Assembly (NCBI GenBank): GCA_949293185.1
Contig: CASFCQ010000028.1
Coordinates: 1-61,718, forward strand
Source of the DNA: an uncultured bacterium
Lineage (GTDB): Bacteria > Cyanobacteriota > Vampirovibrionia > Gastranaerophilales > Gastranaerophilaceae
Reading direction: 5' to 3'
DNA: 61,718 nt
The translations under genes and the position numbers were made by a program. This document shows positions 53,387 to 61,718 of the stretch, piece by piece. Positions within the stretch are counted from its first letter, which is position 1; each line of letters opens with the position of its first letter. The notes under the pieces are model-generated. The model was given only the letters and a program-made list of their open reading frames with translations, had not been told where the DNA came from and did not search any database.

Positions 53387-54144
53387 CTTATTTTTACCCA
53401 ACTCTCGTGTACAGTTTCCATTATAACCCGAATAAGAAACAATGGCAAAGCGGGAAAAATACGCTTAAATCTTGCCGGCTCTTTAATAGCACGATAAAGC
53501 CATTCAAGCCCTAGTTTTTGATAAATTTCAGGAGCTCGTTTAACTTTTCCTGACCAAACATCAAAACTACCGCCGACACCGACAAATATCGTATGACGCA
53601 TTTGTTCTTTAAGCTGGGAGATAAATATCTCCTGTTTTGGAGCGCCGAGTGCGACAAATACAACTCTTGGCGCAAGGTTTTTTATCTCTTCTTTGACTGT
53701 TTCTTCCTGATTTTCATCAAAATAGCCGTTGTGTATATAGGTTATATTCAGATTTTCAAACTCTTTACGAAGATTTGCCGCAGCCTGCTGCACCACCTCT
53801 TCTTTTGCCCCGACAAGCCCTATCGTATACCCTTCCAGAGCACAAAGAGATATCAATTTTTTAGAAAACTCTATCCCGGGAATATTTTCCTGTTTTATTC
53901 CTTTAATTCTCAGTGCCAGTTTTATTCCGACGCCATCAGGAATAGAAAGATCAGCTTCGTTTAAAATTCTGCCAAACTCATTGTTTTTATTCCCCAAGGA
54001 AATCATCTCCGGGTTTATAGTAACAATATGCAGTCCTTTATTTTCTTTCAGGTGCTGATGGACAAAAATCATTGCCTCGTTAAAATCAAATAAATCAACT
54101 TCAAATCCCAGTACCGGTTCTGTTATTCTTTGCATTAATTCCAT
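53383..54144 (-). CDS. WecG/TagA/CpsF family glycosyltransferase
   Basis: A 253-residue GT26 enzyme. Hallmarks are IVTINPEMISLGNKN, ADLSIPDGVGIKLALR, TIGLVGAKEEVVQQAAANL, VFVALGAPKQEIFI and GVGGSFDVWSGKVKRAPEIYQKLGLEWLYR. Members add N-acetylmannosaminuronate or N-acetylmannosamine to lipid-linked sugars. The exact polymer is unknown. The second Met (residue 4) is an alternative start. ftsE begins inside its stop codon. Confidence 0.93.
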   Translation of the reverse strand: MELMQRITEPVLGFEVDLFDFNEAMIFVHQHLKENKGLHIVTINPEMISLGNKNNEFGRILNEADLSIPDGVGIKLALRIKGIKQENIPGIEFSKKLISLCALEGYTIGLVGAKEEVVQQAAANLRKEFENLNITYIHNGYFDENQEETVKEEIKNLAPRVVFVALGAPKQEIFISQLKEQMRHTIFVGVGGSFDVWSGKVKRAPEIYQKLGLEWLYRAIKEPARFKRIFPALPLFLIRVIMETVHESWVKIR

Positions 54145-54426
54145 AATGTATTAATTATATAGAGCAAAATCACTTTTATCAAGACTCTGTTAAGCAGTTT
54201 TTAGCGTACTTAAACATTGCAGCAAAAAGATTTTTCTGACTTCTAAGCTATAGCAGGATAGGACAATCTACTCGGTAAGTTGCTAAAACTAAGGGTTGGT
54301 AAGTCTCTTTTTCATATTTAAAAAAATTAATTCACTAAGCAAGACTCCGTTCAAGTTCGGCGGATTGGTAAATCCGTCCTACGTCTGAGATACTTTGTAG
54401 CTCACTTAGGCAGCCCCATTCAAAAT
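54145..54426. other. Non-coding region with imperfect hairpins
   Basis: This 282-bp gap has no frame of note. It is more GC-rich in its right half (54340-54420), where CGGATT-ggta-AATCCG forms a short hairpin (near 54362), next to GACTCCGTTCAAG. The phrases GACTCCGTT and CTTAGGCAG recall the tRNA-Pro repeats at 207-528, though no long match exists. It may be an intergenic repeat relic. Confidence 0.4.
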
Positions 54427-55014
54427 TTACATAAACAAAAATTTAACTTTTTTTTGCAAAACAAATTCCAGCAAATCTTTTTTTTCTTCCGCCATTTTTA
54501 AATTAGGTTTAAAACCGATTGTTTTTAAATAAAGCTCCACAGTATCAGCAGTTTCTTTTGCTTCCATTCTCAAGACTAAATTTTTATGAGGCTTGTCTAA
54601 CCCGTCCGCAAGTCTCAATACTGCCCCCAATTTGCTGACAAGTATACGATTATTTTCTGACAAATCCGCATATTTTTCGTGTTTATTTATGTCAGGAAAA
54701 GAGCCTCTGTGATATCTTGCAATATTAGCAATAATCAAAATTTCTTCCGGAGAAAAGCCCTGTATACCTTCATCAATAATAATATTCATCGTATGTTTGT
54801 GATGAGATTTTTTTTCAACAACATAGCCTATATCATGCAGCAAAGCAGCTTGTGCAAGATAATCCTGGGCTTTTTGCGGCAAGTTTTTAAAACTCTCAAC
54901 ACTTTGTTTTAGCACATCAAAAATCATCACCGCATATTTTTTTACTTCACATGCGTGTTGTGTATTTTTACAATATTTATCATATATATTATCTAATTTC
55001 ATTGTGTTATTCAT
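54427..55014 (-). CDS. Stand-alone HD protein like the Ppx/GppA C-terminal domain
   Basis: A 195-residue HD-superfamily protein. AALLHDIGYVVEKKSHHKHTMNII and IIANIARYHRGSFPD plus AVLRLADGLD match the HD domain that follows the phosphatase domain in Ppx/GppA exopolyphosphatases, but the ASKHA domain is absent. The metal-binding H and HD residues are intact. It overlaps the end of cheA by eight bases and so is in the chemosensory operon; a nucleotide-second-messenger role is possible but unproven. Confidence 0.8.
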   Translation of the reverse strand: MNNTMKLDNIYDKYCKNTQHACEVKKYAVMIFDVLKQSVESFKNLPQKAQDYLAQAALLHDIGYVVEKKSHHKHTMNIIIDEGIQGFSPEEILIIANIARYHRGSFPDINKHEKYADLSENNRILVSKLGAVLRLADGLDKPHKNLVLRMEAKETADTVELYLKTIGFKPNLKMAEEKKDLLEFVLQKKVKFLFM

Positions 55015-58000
55015 GTTTAAGAAGTTTTTCTATAACATCGAGCAGGTAATCCTGATTGAAGTTTGATTTTTTTATAAAAGCATTAACATCAGGCATATCT
55101 TTTGTAAGATGTTCCGTATCATAAGATGTAATCAGAATAATGGGAATATCCTGCAATTTTCTGTGGTTTTTAAGCTCTTTGACAAACATTCTGCCGTCCA
55201 TTTCCGGCATTTCCATATCAGAAAGAATCAAGTCAAAATCATCTTTATAAAGAGCTTCAAAAGCTTCTCGCGGATTTTTAACCATTTCGAAACTATAGCC
55301 CCAGTGTACAAGAATATTTTTTAACAACTCTCTTGTTGTCATAGAATCATCAACAATCAGAATTTTATAATCTTTATTTGTCTTTTGCTGTAACTGATAT
55401 TTAGAAACAGATGCAAGAGGTTTTTCTGCCGGTACATATGTGCTTTTATAAAGCTCCGGAACATTCAAAATCAAACATACATCCCCGTTTGCAAGAGTAG
55501 TAATACCCGCAATATTTTTCAATTTCATAATCGGAGGTTCAAGTTTTTTCTGCAGTATATTCTGGTCGCCCAGTATTTTATCTACAATAATACCCATCAG
55601 GCTATTTTCAACATCTATTAATATAACGGTTTTTTGTTCATTACCCATATACTCGGCATCAGGGGGCAATTTCATCAAATCACTGAGATAGAATAAATTA
55701 ACTGTTTTTCCGTCAATAATAATTGATTTACTGTTATTTCTTATATAAATATCTTTTTCTTCAATCCACATAACAGTTTTTATTGTGGTCATCGGCATTG
55801 CAAACAGCTGCTTGGCTGCCTGAACAATAAAAGCTTTTAATGTTGACATTGTAACAGGCAATTCTATAGTAATTTTTGTCCCCTGATTAGGTACAGAAAA
55901 TACTTTTACGCTTCCGTTAAGTTGTGTAATTTTAGTTTGCACAATGTCAAGCCCGACCCCTCTGCCGGAAATTTCAGTAACAACTTTTTCTGTTGAAAAG
56001 CCGGGCCAAAATATTATATTCATAATCTGTTCTGCTGAAAGATAGTCTGCTTCTCTTTTGGTTATAAGATTTTTTTCAAGGGCTCTATCCAATATCTTTT
56101 GTAAATCGATACCCCTTCCATCATCGTGAATTTCTATTATAATCTTATTCTGCATACTTTTAGCAATGAGATAAATTTTGCCTTTGGGTGGTTTTCCGGC
56201 AGCTATTCTCTCCTGCGGTGTTTCTATGCCGTGGTCAATTGAGTTTCTTATTATATGCATTAAAGGTGCTTTTATTTCTTCAATAACTTTTTTGTCAGCA
56301 CTGGTTTCACTACCGGAGATAAGCAATTCTATTTCCTTACCGGTATCTTTTGAAATATCACGAATCATTCGAGGAAACATATGAAATATGGTTGCAAGAG
56401 GTAAAACCCTGATGTTTTTAACCATACTCTCAAGCTGGGTAATAATAACATTCAGCTTTGTATCCTCTTCGTCCACTGATTTTTGAAGGCTAAGGATTCT
56501 GTTAGTGAGCTTTAGAATTTTTGATGAATTTTCCTGAAAAATTGAATAAATTTGTTTGCTGAAAACAGACAATGTTGAATAATCAATTTTATCGTCATTA
56601 TTCAGATATTTTCTGTCATAATATTTTATAAAACTTTGTGATTTATGGTTAAAATTTCTCCACTCATTCAAGTCTACAAGAATCTGTTCTAGTTCGGAAA
56701 CATTCTTTTTATGTTTAATTCTGCCTATAATTAACTCACCCATCTGGTTTACCAGACGATCCAGTTTTTTTGAATCAACACGGAGTGTTCTTATTGAAGT
56801 TGTTTCGTATGAATTAAAAAAGTCCTGTGCTTTTTTAACCGGAAGCGGAGACTTGTCAATAGTAGCACTAAGATTTGTCAAAGGATTAACAGAAGAGTTC
56901 AAATCCAGCATCTGTTTTATAATGTCGAGTCTTTGCAAAACAAGAGAAATGTCTTCCTGCTGGTCACTATCATCCAGTGCCATCTTTTCAGCAGAAGAAA
57001 AACACTGTTTCATTACTGCAATAATTTCTTTTTCCGGAAGTTTTTTTGTGTTTTTTAAAATTTCTAATATCTCGTTTAACTTTTTTGCAAGGCTTGTAAC
57101 TTCGCTTTTGGTATTTGTTTCAACTATATCATTTATTACTTCCTGTATTTTGGGAATTTGAGATAAGTTAGTTTCCAGATGAGACAATTCATCTTTTATG
57201 TAGTTAATTTTATGTATAAGCGTCTGTGTCTCATTATTAAGTAAATGCGTTGTATTATTTTCACTTTCGTGTGATGATTCCTGTTCATCATGGATTTTTT
57301 TGGATATTAAACCTTTAATATCCAATTTTTTTATATTTTGTGACTCGTAAATAGCATTTAAATTATTTAAGATTACAGCCAGTTTCTGATTAAGCTCTTC
57401 TACTTCATCCTCATTTACAATATTAGAACTTTGCATTACAAAATCAATTTTTTGTTCTATTTCATTGATTGCTTTTTTTATTTCTTTATAATCTGTTTCA
57501 TCAAACTCTTCTTTTAGTTGTTTAATTAAGTCATCAAAAGTTTCTATATACGAAGCACCTTCAGTACCGGTCATATTATTTAACAGAAGATAAGCTTCAG
57601 ATAGCATTGCATTTATTTTATTTACACTTTTTTGCTGTTGCTCATCAAGTTCATTTGTTTCAATTTCATTTTCTTTTTGTTTTAACACTCCTGCAATCGG
57701 CATGACTGGCTCTTGTGCAGCAGGAAACTCATTTTTTTTCAGAATTTCATCAATTTTATCGATTTGTTTTTGGATATCATCTGTATAATATTCTTTTTTT
57801 AATTTTACTGATTCCTGTATAAGTTCGGACATTAAATCAATTGCATTGTATAACGCGTCTGATATCTCCCGATTTATTTTTATTTTTTTTTCTTTGGCAA
57901 GCCCGAGCACATCCTCTGCTTTATGCGCCAGACGTTGAATATTATTAAAACCAATCATCCTTGCTGCACCTTTTAGAGAGTGGGCATCCCTAAAAAGATA

Positions 58001-58132
58001 TACAAGCAGGTCTTCACTGTCAGGGTTAGATTCCAACTGAAGAAGGTTGTTATTAAGTTTTTGAACGATTTCTTCAGTTTCGCCTCTGAATATATTTAAA
58101 ATTTCATCAAACTCTTCCGGTGAAAAATCCAT
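55007..58132 (-). CDS. cheA: Hybrid chemotaxis kinase CheA with receiver domain
   Basis: A 1041-residue kinase: HPt domain with H51 in RDAHSLKGAARM; a long low-complexity helical region (~130-460); dimerisation domain (TLRVDSKKLDRLVNQMGELIIGR); HATPase (HIIRNSIDHGIETPQERI, IHDDGRGID, GVGLDIVQ); CheW domain (~760-910); and a receiver domain (ILIVDDSMTTREL, LILSDMEMPEMDG) at the end. This resembles the CheA-REC hybrids of cyanobacterial pilus-type chemosensory systems (PilL-like). A CheW-carrying MCP gene precedes it by 16 bases. Confidence 0.93.
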   Translation of the reverse strand: MDFSPEEFDEILNIFRGETEEIVQKLNNNLLQLESNPDSEDLLVYLFRDAHSLKGAARMIGFNNIQRLAHKAEDVLGLAKEKKIKINREISDALYNAIDLMSELIQESVKLKKEYYTDDIQKQIDKIDEILKKNEFPAAQEPVMPIAGVLKQKENEIETNELDEQQQKSVNKINAMLSEAYLLLNNMTGTEGASYIETFDDLIKQLKEEFDETDYKEIKKAINEIEQKIDFVMQSSNIVNEDEVEELNQKLAVILNNLNAIYESQNIKKLDIKGLISKKIHDEQESSHESENNTTHLLNNETQTLIHKINYIKDELSHLETNLSQIPKIQEVINDIVETNTKSEVTSLAKKLNEILEILKNTKKLPEKEIIAVMKQCFSSAEKMALDDSDQQEDISLVLQRLDIIKQMLDLNSSVNPLTNLSATIDKSPLPVKKAQDFFNSYETTSIRTLRVDSKKLDRLVNQMGELIIGRIKHKKNVSELEQILVDLNEWRNFNHKSQSFIKYYDRKYLNNDDKIDYSTLSVFSKQIYSIFQENSSKILKLTNRILSLQKSVDEEDTKLNVIITQLESMVKNIRVLPLATIFHMFPRMIRDISKDTGKEIELLISGSETSADKKVIEEIKAPLMHIIRNSIDHGIETPQERIAAGKPPKGKIYLIAKSMQNKIIIEIHDDGRGIDLQKILDRALEKNLITKREADYLSAEQIMNIIFWPGFSTEKVVTEISGRGVGLDIVQTKITQLNGSVKVFSVPNQGTKITIELPVTMSTLKAFIVQAAKQLFAMPMTTIKTVMWIEEKDIYIRNNSKSIIIDGKTVNLFYLSDLMKLPPDAEYMGNEQKTVILIDVENSLMGIIVDKILGDQNILQKKLEPPIMKLKNIAGITTLANGDVCLILNVPELYKSTYVPAEKPLASVSKYQLQQKTNKDYKILIVDDSMTTRELLKNILVHWGYSFEMVKNPREAFEALYKDDFDLILSDMEMPEMDGRMFVKELKNHRKLQDIPIILITSYDTEHLTKDMPDVNAFIKKSNFNQDYLLDVIEKLLKHE

Positions 58133-58148
58133 TTATACAACCATTTTT

Positions 58149-59159
58149 CTATATATTTTTTAATTCATTAATATTATCTATATTATCATTAAAGGTGGTG
58201 AGCATTTCTGAAAGATTGTTCACGTTTTCTTTTATATCCTTAACAATATCACCGGAAAGTTTTTCCTGATTTTCCGAGTTAAATGAAACATTTTCGATAA
58301 ATTTCATTAATGTAGACATTGTATTATTTAAAACATTAAAATTCTCTTCTATATTTCCGGCAAGTTTTACTCCTGATTCAATTTCCTTACTTCCTTCTTC
58401 CGTAGCCATAACAGTAGAGTTGGTAGTATGCTGAATATCGTTAATAAGTGAAGCTATTTTGGTAGTTGCCTGCTTTGATTCGTCAGCGAGTTTTCTGATT
58501 TCACCCGCTACTACAGCAAAACCTTTCCCGTGCTCACCTGCTCTTGCAGCTTCTACAGCAGCATTGAGTGCAAGCATATTTGTTTGTTCTGCAATATCTT
58601 CAACAAGTCCAATGATTGAACCGATTTGTTGAATATATTCGCTCAATTCCAGAATTAATTCCGCAATAATTTGTATACGCTGCTTGAGCACAATCATTTT
58701 ATCAATATTTGCCTGTACCGGTTTTTGTTCTATTTCAACATTTTTTAATGATTGAGAAGCCTTATATAAAATTTCTTTAGAGTTTTGTTTGAGCGCAAAA
58801 GACAGTGATTTTAACTTTTCAACATTATTAGCCGCATTCAAAAAAGTGTGTTCATATCTTGAGATTTCACTTTTCTGGGTTAATGTTATTTCAAGAATTT
58901 TAGATGCGGAATCAGATGTTTGCTTTTCTTTATTTTTTATATCATTTTTGAGTTCCTTAAGCAGCCAATTTTTTGACCACAAATATTGTGATATATATGC
59001 AGCAAGTAAAAGTACTATTGTTATTACAGAAATAGGCGACCATAACTGCTTAACAGAAATAGTTGTTATAAGCGCAAGGAGTATCAAAAAGAAAATTATA
59101 TCCATAATTAACTTAATGTCTGACTTTTTTTTATAATTAAATTCACTGGTGTTATTCAT
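58149..59159 (-). CDS. Methyl-accepting chemotaxis protein without a sensor domain
   Basis: A 336-residue receptor with two close membrane helices (about residues 15-60) and no extracytoplasmic domain, then a cytoplasmic signalling helix pair whose tip is [31 protein letters not shown]. The ATG at 59159 has AGAGGATTTATT before it; a frame from 59195 is unlikely. The receptor probably senses a membrane or cytoplasmic signal or a partner protein. It heads the operon with cheA and the HD protein. Confidence 0.92.
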   Translation of the reverse strand: MNNTSEFNYKKKSDIKLIMDIIFFLILLALITTISVKQLWSPISVITIVLLLAAYISQYLWSKNWLLKELKNDIKNKEKQTSDSASKILEITLTQKSEISRYEHTFLNAANNVEKLKSLSFALKQNSKEILYKASQSLKNVEIEQKPVQANIDKMIVLKQRIQIIAELILELSEYIQQIGSIIGLVEDIAEQTNMLALNAAVEAARAGEHGKGFAVVAGEIRKLADESKQATTKIASLINDIQHTTNSTVMATEEGSKEIESGVKLAGNIEENFNVLNNTMSTLMKFIENVSFNSENQEKLSGDIVKDIKENVNNLSEMLTTFNDNIDNINELKNI

Positions 59160-59280
59160 AATAAATCCTCTTAACTCCCTGTTATTTTTCCTCAAAATGC
59201 AATATAATTATTTTATTACAAATTTTAATTTATGTCGATGATTTCACAGCAAAGTAAATACACTTAATTGGAAAAAAGAA

Positions 59281-60330
59281 ATGGAAAACAAAACACCTCT
59301 TTTAACTATTAACGATCCGGAGAATCTGCATTTATGCTTTTCTCTGGATGAAAACATATACGCTTTAAATGCTCAAAATATTCTGGAAGTAACTGCTCTG
59401 CCAATGCTGAATGAACCGCAAAAACTTCCTGAATACATAGTAGGCATTTTGAACTATAATGATTTATTTATCAAAGTTGTAGATATAAGAAAAATCTTTG
59501 CACTTCCGCAAAAAAAATATGACCTTAATAATAAAATTATTATTGTAAAAGGTGATGAATCATTGATTGCCATAATAGTGGATGAAGTGACAGACTTTTT
59601 TACAGCTTTACCTTCCAAAATACAACGGGTAATGGGTGAAAATTTTAACAACATTACAAGGACTTTTTACAAATTAAATGATAACGTAATAAATATTATT
59701 GATATTCTTAATCTTGAAAAAGTCATTAAAAAATCTCAATTTAAAGAAAATACAACTCACTATACAAATCTGTTTCCTTCCGATGAAGAATCGGTTTGCA
59801 TTTTAAACAAACGCAAAAACGAAATTGCCCAGATTCCTAATATGAATCTGGATTCAAACATTTACGGCAAAGACCAGTATGTAATTTTTACGGTGGCTTC
59901 TCACACATACTGTATATATTCTTTGTTCGTAAAAGAGCTTATCAATATGAAAAATTATGCTGTTACTAAAATTCCTTATACGCCGGATTTTGTAAAAGGA
60001 ATAATAAATCTCAAAGGAAATTTTTACAGCATAATAGACTTAAAAAAATTCATTGGCTTTGATTTTGACTCAGAAAATGAAAACAATGACAAACAATCAG
60101 AAAGTAAAGCGATAGTGATAGACTCAGCTGATTTAAAGCTTGCATTGCTTGTTGATGAAATAAATAACATAGTTAACATTTCAAAAGAATGTATAGAGCC
60201 TAAAAATGACATGAATCTTGATAATTTATTTATAAACGCAGAGGCTTACATAGACAATAAAGTTTATAATATTTTAAATCTGGATAAATTAATTAATGAT
60301 GAAAGACTCTATATCGATGTCGTTAATTAA
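59281..60330 (+). CDS. Double CheW-domain coupling protein
   Basis: A 349-residue protein with two CheW domains in tandem, about residues 10-145 (LHLCFSLDENIYALNAQNILEVTAL, VGILNYNDLFIKVVDIRKIF, AIIVDEVTDFF) and 205-340 (YVIFTVASHTYCIYSLFVKELI, KGIINLKGNFYSIIDLKKF, LALLVDEINNIV). CheW links receptors to CheA; two in one chain could bridge two CheA-receptor arrays. It is divergent from the MCP gene, sharing a 120-bp regulatory gap with a TATAAT at 59203-59208. Confidence 0.9.
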   Translation: MENKTPLLTINDPENLHLCFSLDENIYALNAQNILEVTALPMLNEPQKLPEYIVGILNYNDLFIKVVDIRKIFALPQKKYDLNNKIIIVKGDESLIAIIVDEVTDFFTALPSKIQRVMGENFNNITRTFYKLNDNVINIIDILNLEKVIKKSQFKENTTHYTNLFPSDEESVCILNKRKNEIAQIPNMNLDSNIYGKDQYVIFTVASHTYCIYSLFVKELINMKNYAVTKIPYTPDFVKGIINLKGNFYSIIDLKKFIGFDFDSENENNDKQSESKAIVIDSADLKLALLVDEINNIVNISKECIEPKNDMNLDNLFINAEAYIDNKVYNILNLDKLINDERLYIDVVN

Positions 60331-60343
60331 TAAGTAATAAAAA

Positions 60344-60370
60344 AGCCGCAGGATATTTATCCGGACGGCT
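60344..60370. other. Hairpin after the double-CheW gene
   Basis: AGCCG (60344-60348) pairs with CGGCT (60366-60370) with an inner GGAT/ATCC stem. A T run follows only when read on the minus strand. The rest of the 184-bp gap holds a dyad GTAAAC-a-GTTTAC (60376-60388) and a possible -10 (TATAAT, 60480-60485) for the next gene. Confidence 0.5.
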
Positions 60371-60514
60371 ATAAAGTAAACAGTTTACGAGTGAGAGTGG
60401 AATATGCACAGTTTTATAATATTCAATTGTTTACTTATTTGAAACTCCCCGGGTGTATAAAATAATTTCTTATTTAGTATATAATTTGAGAATAAATCAA
60501 AACGGAGATGGAGT

Positions 60515-61718
60515 ATGTTGTTTTTTATATCACTGGCTATGGTATTTGTGTCTTCATATATGATAGCCTGTGTTGCTGCACCTAAAAATCAGCACAACAA
60601 ACTTTACGGTCCTGCACCGTTTTTATACTTCTTACTTACTATTTTTGCTCAAGTTGTTTTAACTTTTCGTTTTTATACTTCTTACTTACTATTTTTGCTC
60701 AAGTTGTTTTAACTTTTGAATCTTTATCTTTATTCAAAGCAATTAACGAAGCAAATGTTATTATTCTAAATATTATATTCTTAACTGCCGCTTCAATTTT
60801 GTGGTTTAAAAAAGACAAGCCATTGTATATTCCAGACATAAAAACAAATTTTAATAAAATATGGACAGCTCTGAAACGTGACAAAATTTTGATGATAATG
60901 GCTTTTGGCTTTTGCTTTTTAATGCTTACTGTCGTGCTGCTGGATGCTTTTCTTCCCGTTACAGGAGGAGATGCTCTGGCGTATCATTTGAACAGAGCGT
61001 CATACTGGATGCAACAGGGAAGTTTGAATCATTTTGTTATTGCCGATGACAGAAACCTTGTAATGCCTATAAATTCTGAAATTCTATATCTCTGGAATCT
61101 GCTATTCTTTAAAACTGACATTGGCTTGTACTTTATTTCTTTTATCGGATACATTGCTGCTATTTTCTCCATTTTCAACATTTTAGAATTCTTTAACTTT
61201 ACCAGAAGAAGAATTTTGTGGACTATTTTTATTCTTTCTTCGTTTGCTTCGGTTATTGTTGAACTCTCCAGTCTCGAAACGGATGTTCTAATTGCCGGGT
61301 TAGTTCTTTCTTCTATTACTCTCTTTCTTTTTGCTTTAAAAGAAAAAAAGACAGGTTTGCTTGTTTATTCCGCTCTTGCTTATGCTCTTGCTATGGGCAC
61401 TAAGTCTCCAGCTGTTATTGCTTTTCCTGGTGTATTTTTATTATTGGCTTTCTTTGCTTTTAAAAATAACAAAAAAGAGTTTTACAAACCCTTAATTGCT
61501 TATCTTATTTTTCTTTTTATTACTTTCATGCTTTTTTCCAGTTACAATTATATTTTAAACTTTATTGATTTTGCTAATCCGCTCGGCAGCGAATCCGCAA
61601 GAGCAGTGCACGGCTTTAGAGGCGGATTTAAAGCTTTTGTTGCTAATTATATTAAATACTTCTTTATGCTCTTCGATTTTTCCGGTTTCAGATACAGTGA
61701 ATATGTCGGTGATCATAT
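60515..61718 (+). pseudogene. Membrane glycosyltransferase, frameshifted and window-truncated
   Basis: The ATG at 60515, behind GGAGATGGAG, starts MLFFISLAMVFVSSYMIA. After 66 codons the frame stops at 60712 because an exact 50-bp tandem duplication (60618-60717) shifts it. Removing one copy rejoins a long hydrophobic protein continuing with ESLSLFKAINEAN and PVTGGDALAYHLNRASYW, SSLETDVLIAG, and FANPLGSESARAV, which looks like a PMT/ArnT-like GT-C glycosyltransferase with many helices, and runs off the window. Disrupted gene, phase switch or assembly error are all possible. Confidence 0.75.
60618..60717 (+). repeat. Exact 50-bp tandem duplication inside a gene
   Basis: Bases 60618-60667 and 60668-60717 are identical, starting CGTTTTTATACTTCTTAC. 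Fifty is not divisible by three, so the second copy moves the frame and creates a stop at 60710-60712. Loss of one copy restores the gene. Confidence 0.95.

Noticed and set aside
60515..60712. A genuine 65-residue membrane protein
   Set aside because: Its last codons come from reading the second 50-bp copy out of frame; removing one copy gives a long continuous protein.

Overview
This 61.7 kb window is AT-rich, densely packed chromosomal DNA from a bacterium. I see no rRNA, insertion sequence, integrase, phage gene or CRISPR array. The content best fits a non-photosynthetic relative of Cyanobacteria (Melainabacteria/Vampirovibrionia, most like gut Gastranaerophilales). The pointers are a DUF3326 protein of the kind found in cyanobacteria, an [FeFe]-hydrogenase maturase (HydG) indicating anaerobic fermentation, several pilin-like proteins with a shared DxNGxxxPN motif, an RNase Y/YmdB pair, and many unrecognised small proteins. 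The lineage is an inference from gene content, not a database result.

Layout. 1-650: tRNA-Pro(UGG) set in repeats that contain pieces of the tRNA. 650-9170 (minus strand): parvulin isomerase, ManC, two unknown membrane proteins, CrcB, DprA, a GT2 glycosyltransferase, MiaA and a membrane protein. 9250-13200 (plus): IlvD, YebC, HydG. 13200-15380 (minus): three tandem paralogous small proteins, the relic of a fourth, and an ADP-ribosyltransferase-like protein. 15520-22850: Alr, a phosphoesterase, PurB, RibD and a protein made only of Clp N-terminal repeats. 22900-26820 (plus): a FliK-like protein, a single reading frame joining a complete FlhB-type export-gate protein to a sigma factor, and a histidine kinase. 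26870-34800: organophosphate transporter, aminotransferase, acyltransferase, TrmFO, HD-GYP protein. 34900-39460: UPF0173 hydrolase, DUF3326, a pilin, a TPR protein, a HIT protein. 39590-46000: tRNA-Arg(CCG), LepA, a kinase/receiver pair, a lytic transglycosylase and a second possible ADP-ribosyltransferase. 46050-54150 (minus): two pilins, PHP phosphoesterase, YmdB, RNase Y, HDOD protein, FtsX/FtsE, a TagA/WecG-type transferase. 54420-60330: a chemosensory cluster (Ppx/GppA-type HD protein, hybrid CheA, MCP, tandem CheW). 60515-end: a membrane glycosyltransferase gene interrupted by an exact 50-bp tandem duplication and running off the window.

The strongest candidate for something undescribed is the FlhB-sigma fusion at 24038-25801. 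FlhB cleaves itself at an NPTH motif and its C-terminal fragment controls the export switch; here a sigma factor is attached to that fragment, directly behind a FliK-like gene. This would physically connect the secretion checkpoint with transcription. Other leads are two ADP-ribosyltransferase-like proteins, one beside a tandem family with constant N-termini and variable C-termini; an N-terminal MKIxP motif shared by several unknown proteins; the six-repeat Clp-N protein without ATPase; and the duplication-interrupted glycosyltransferase.
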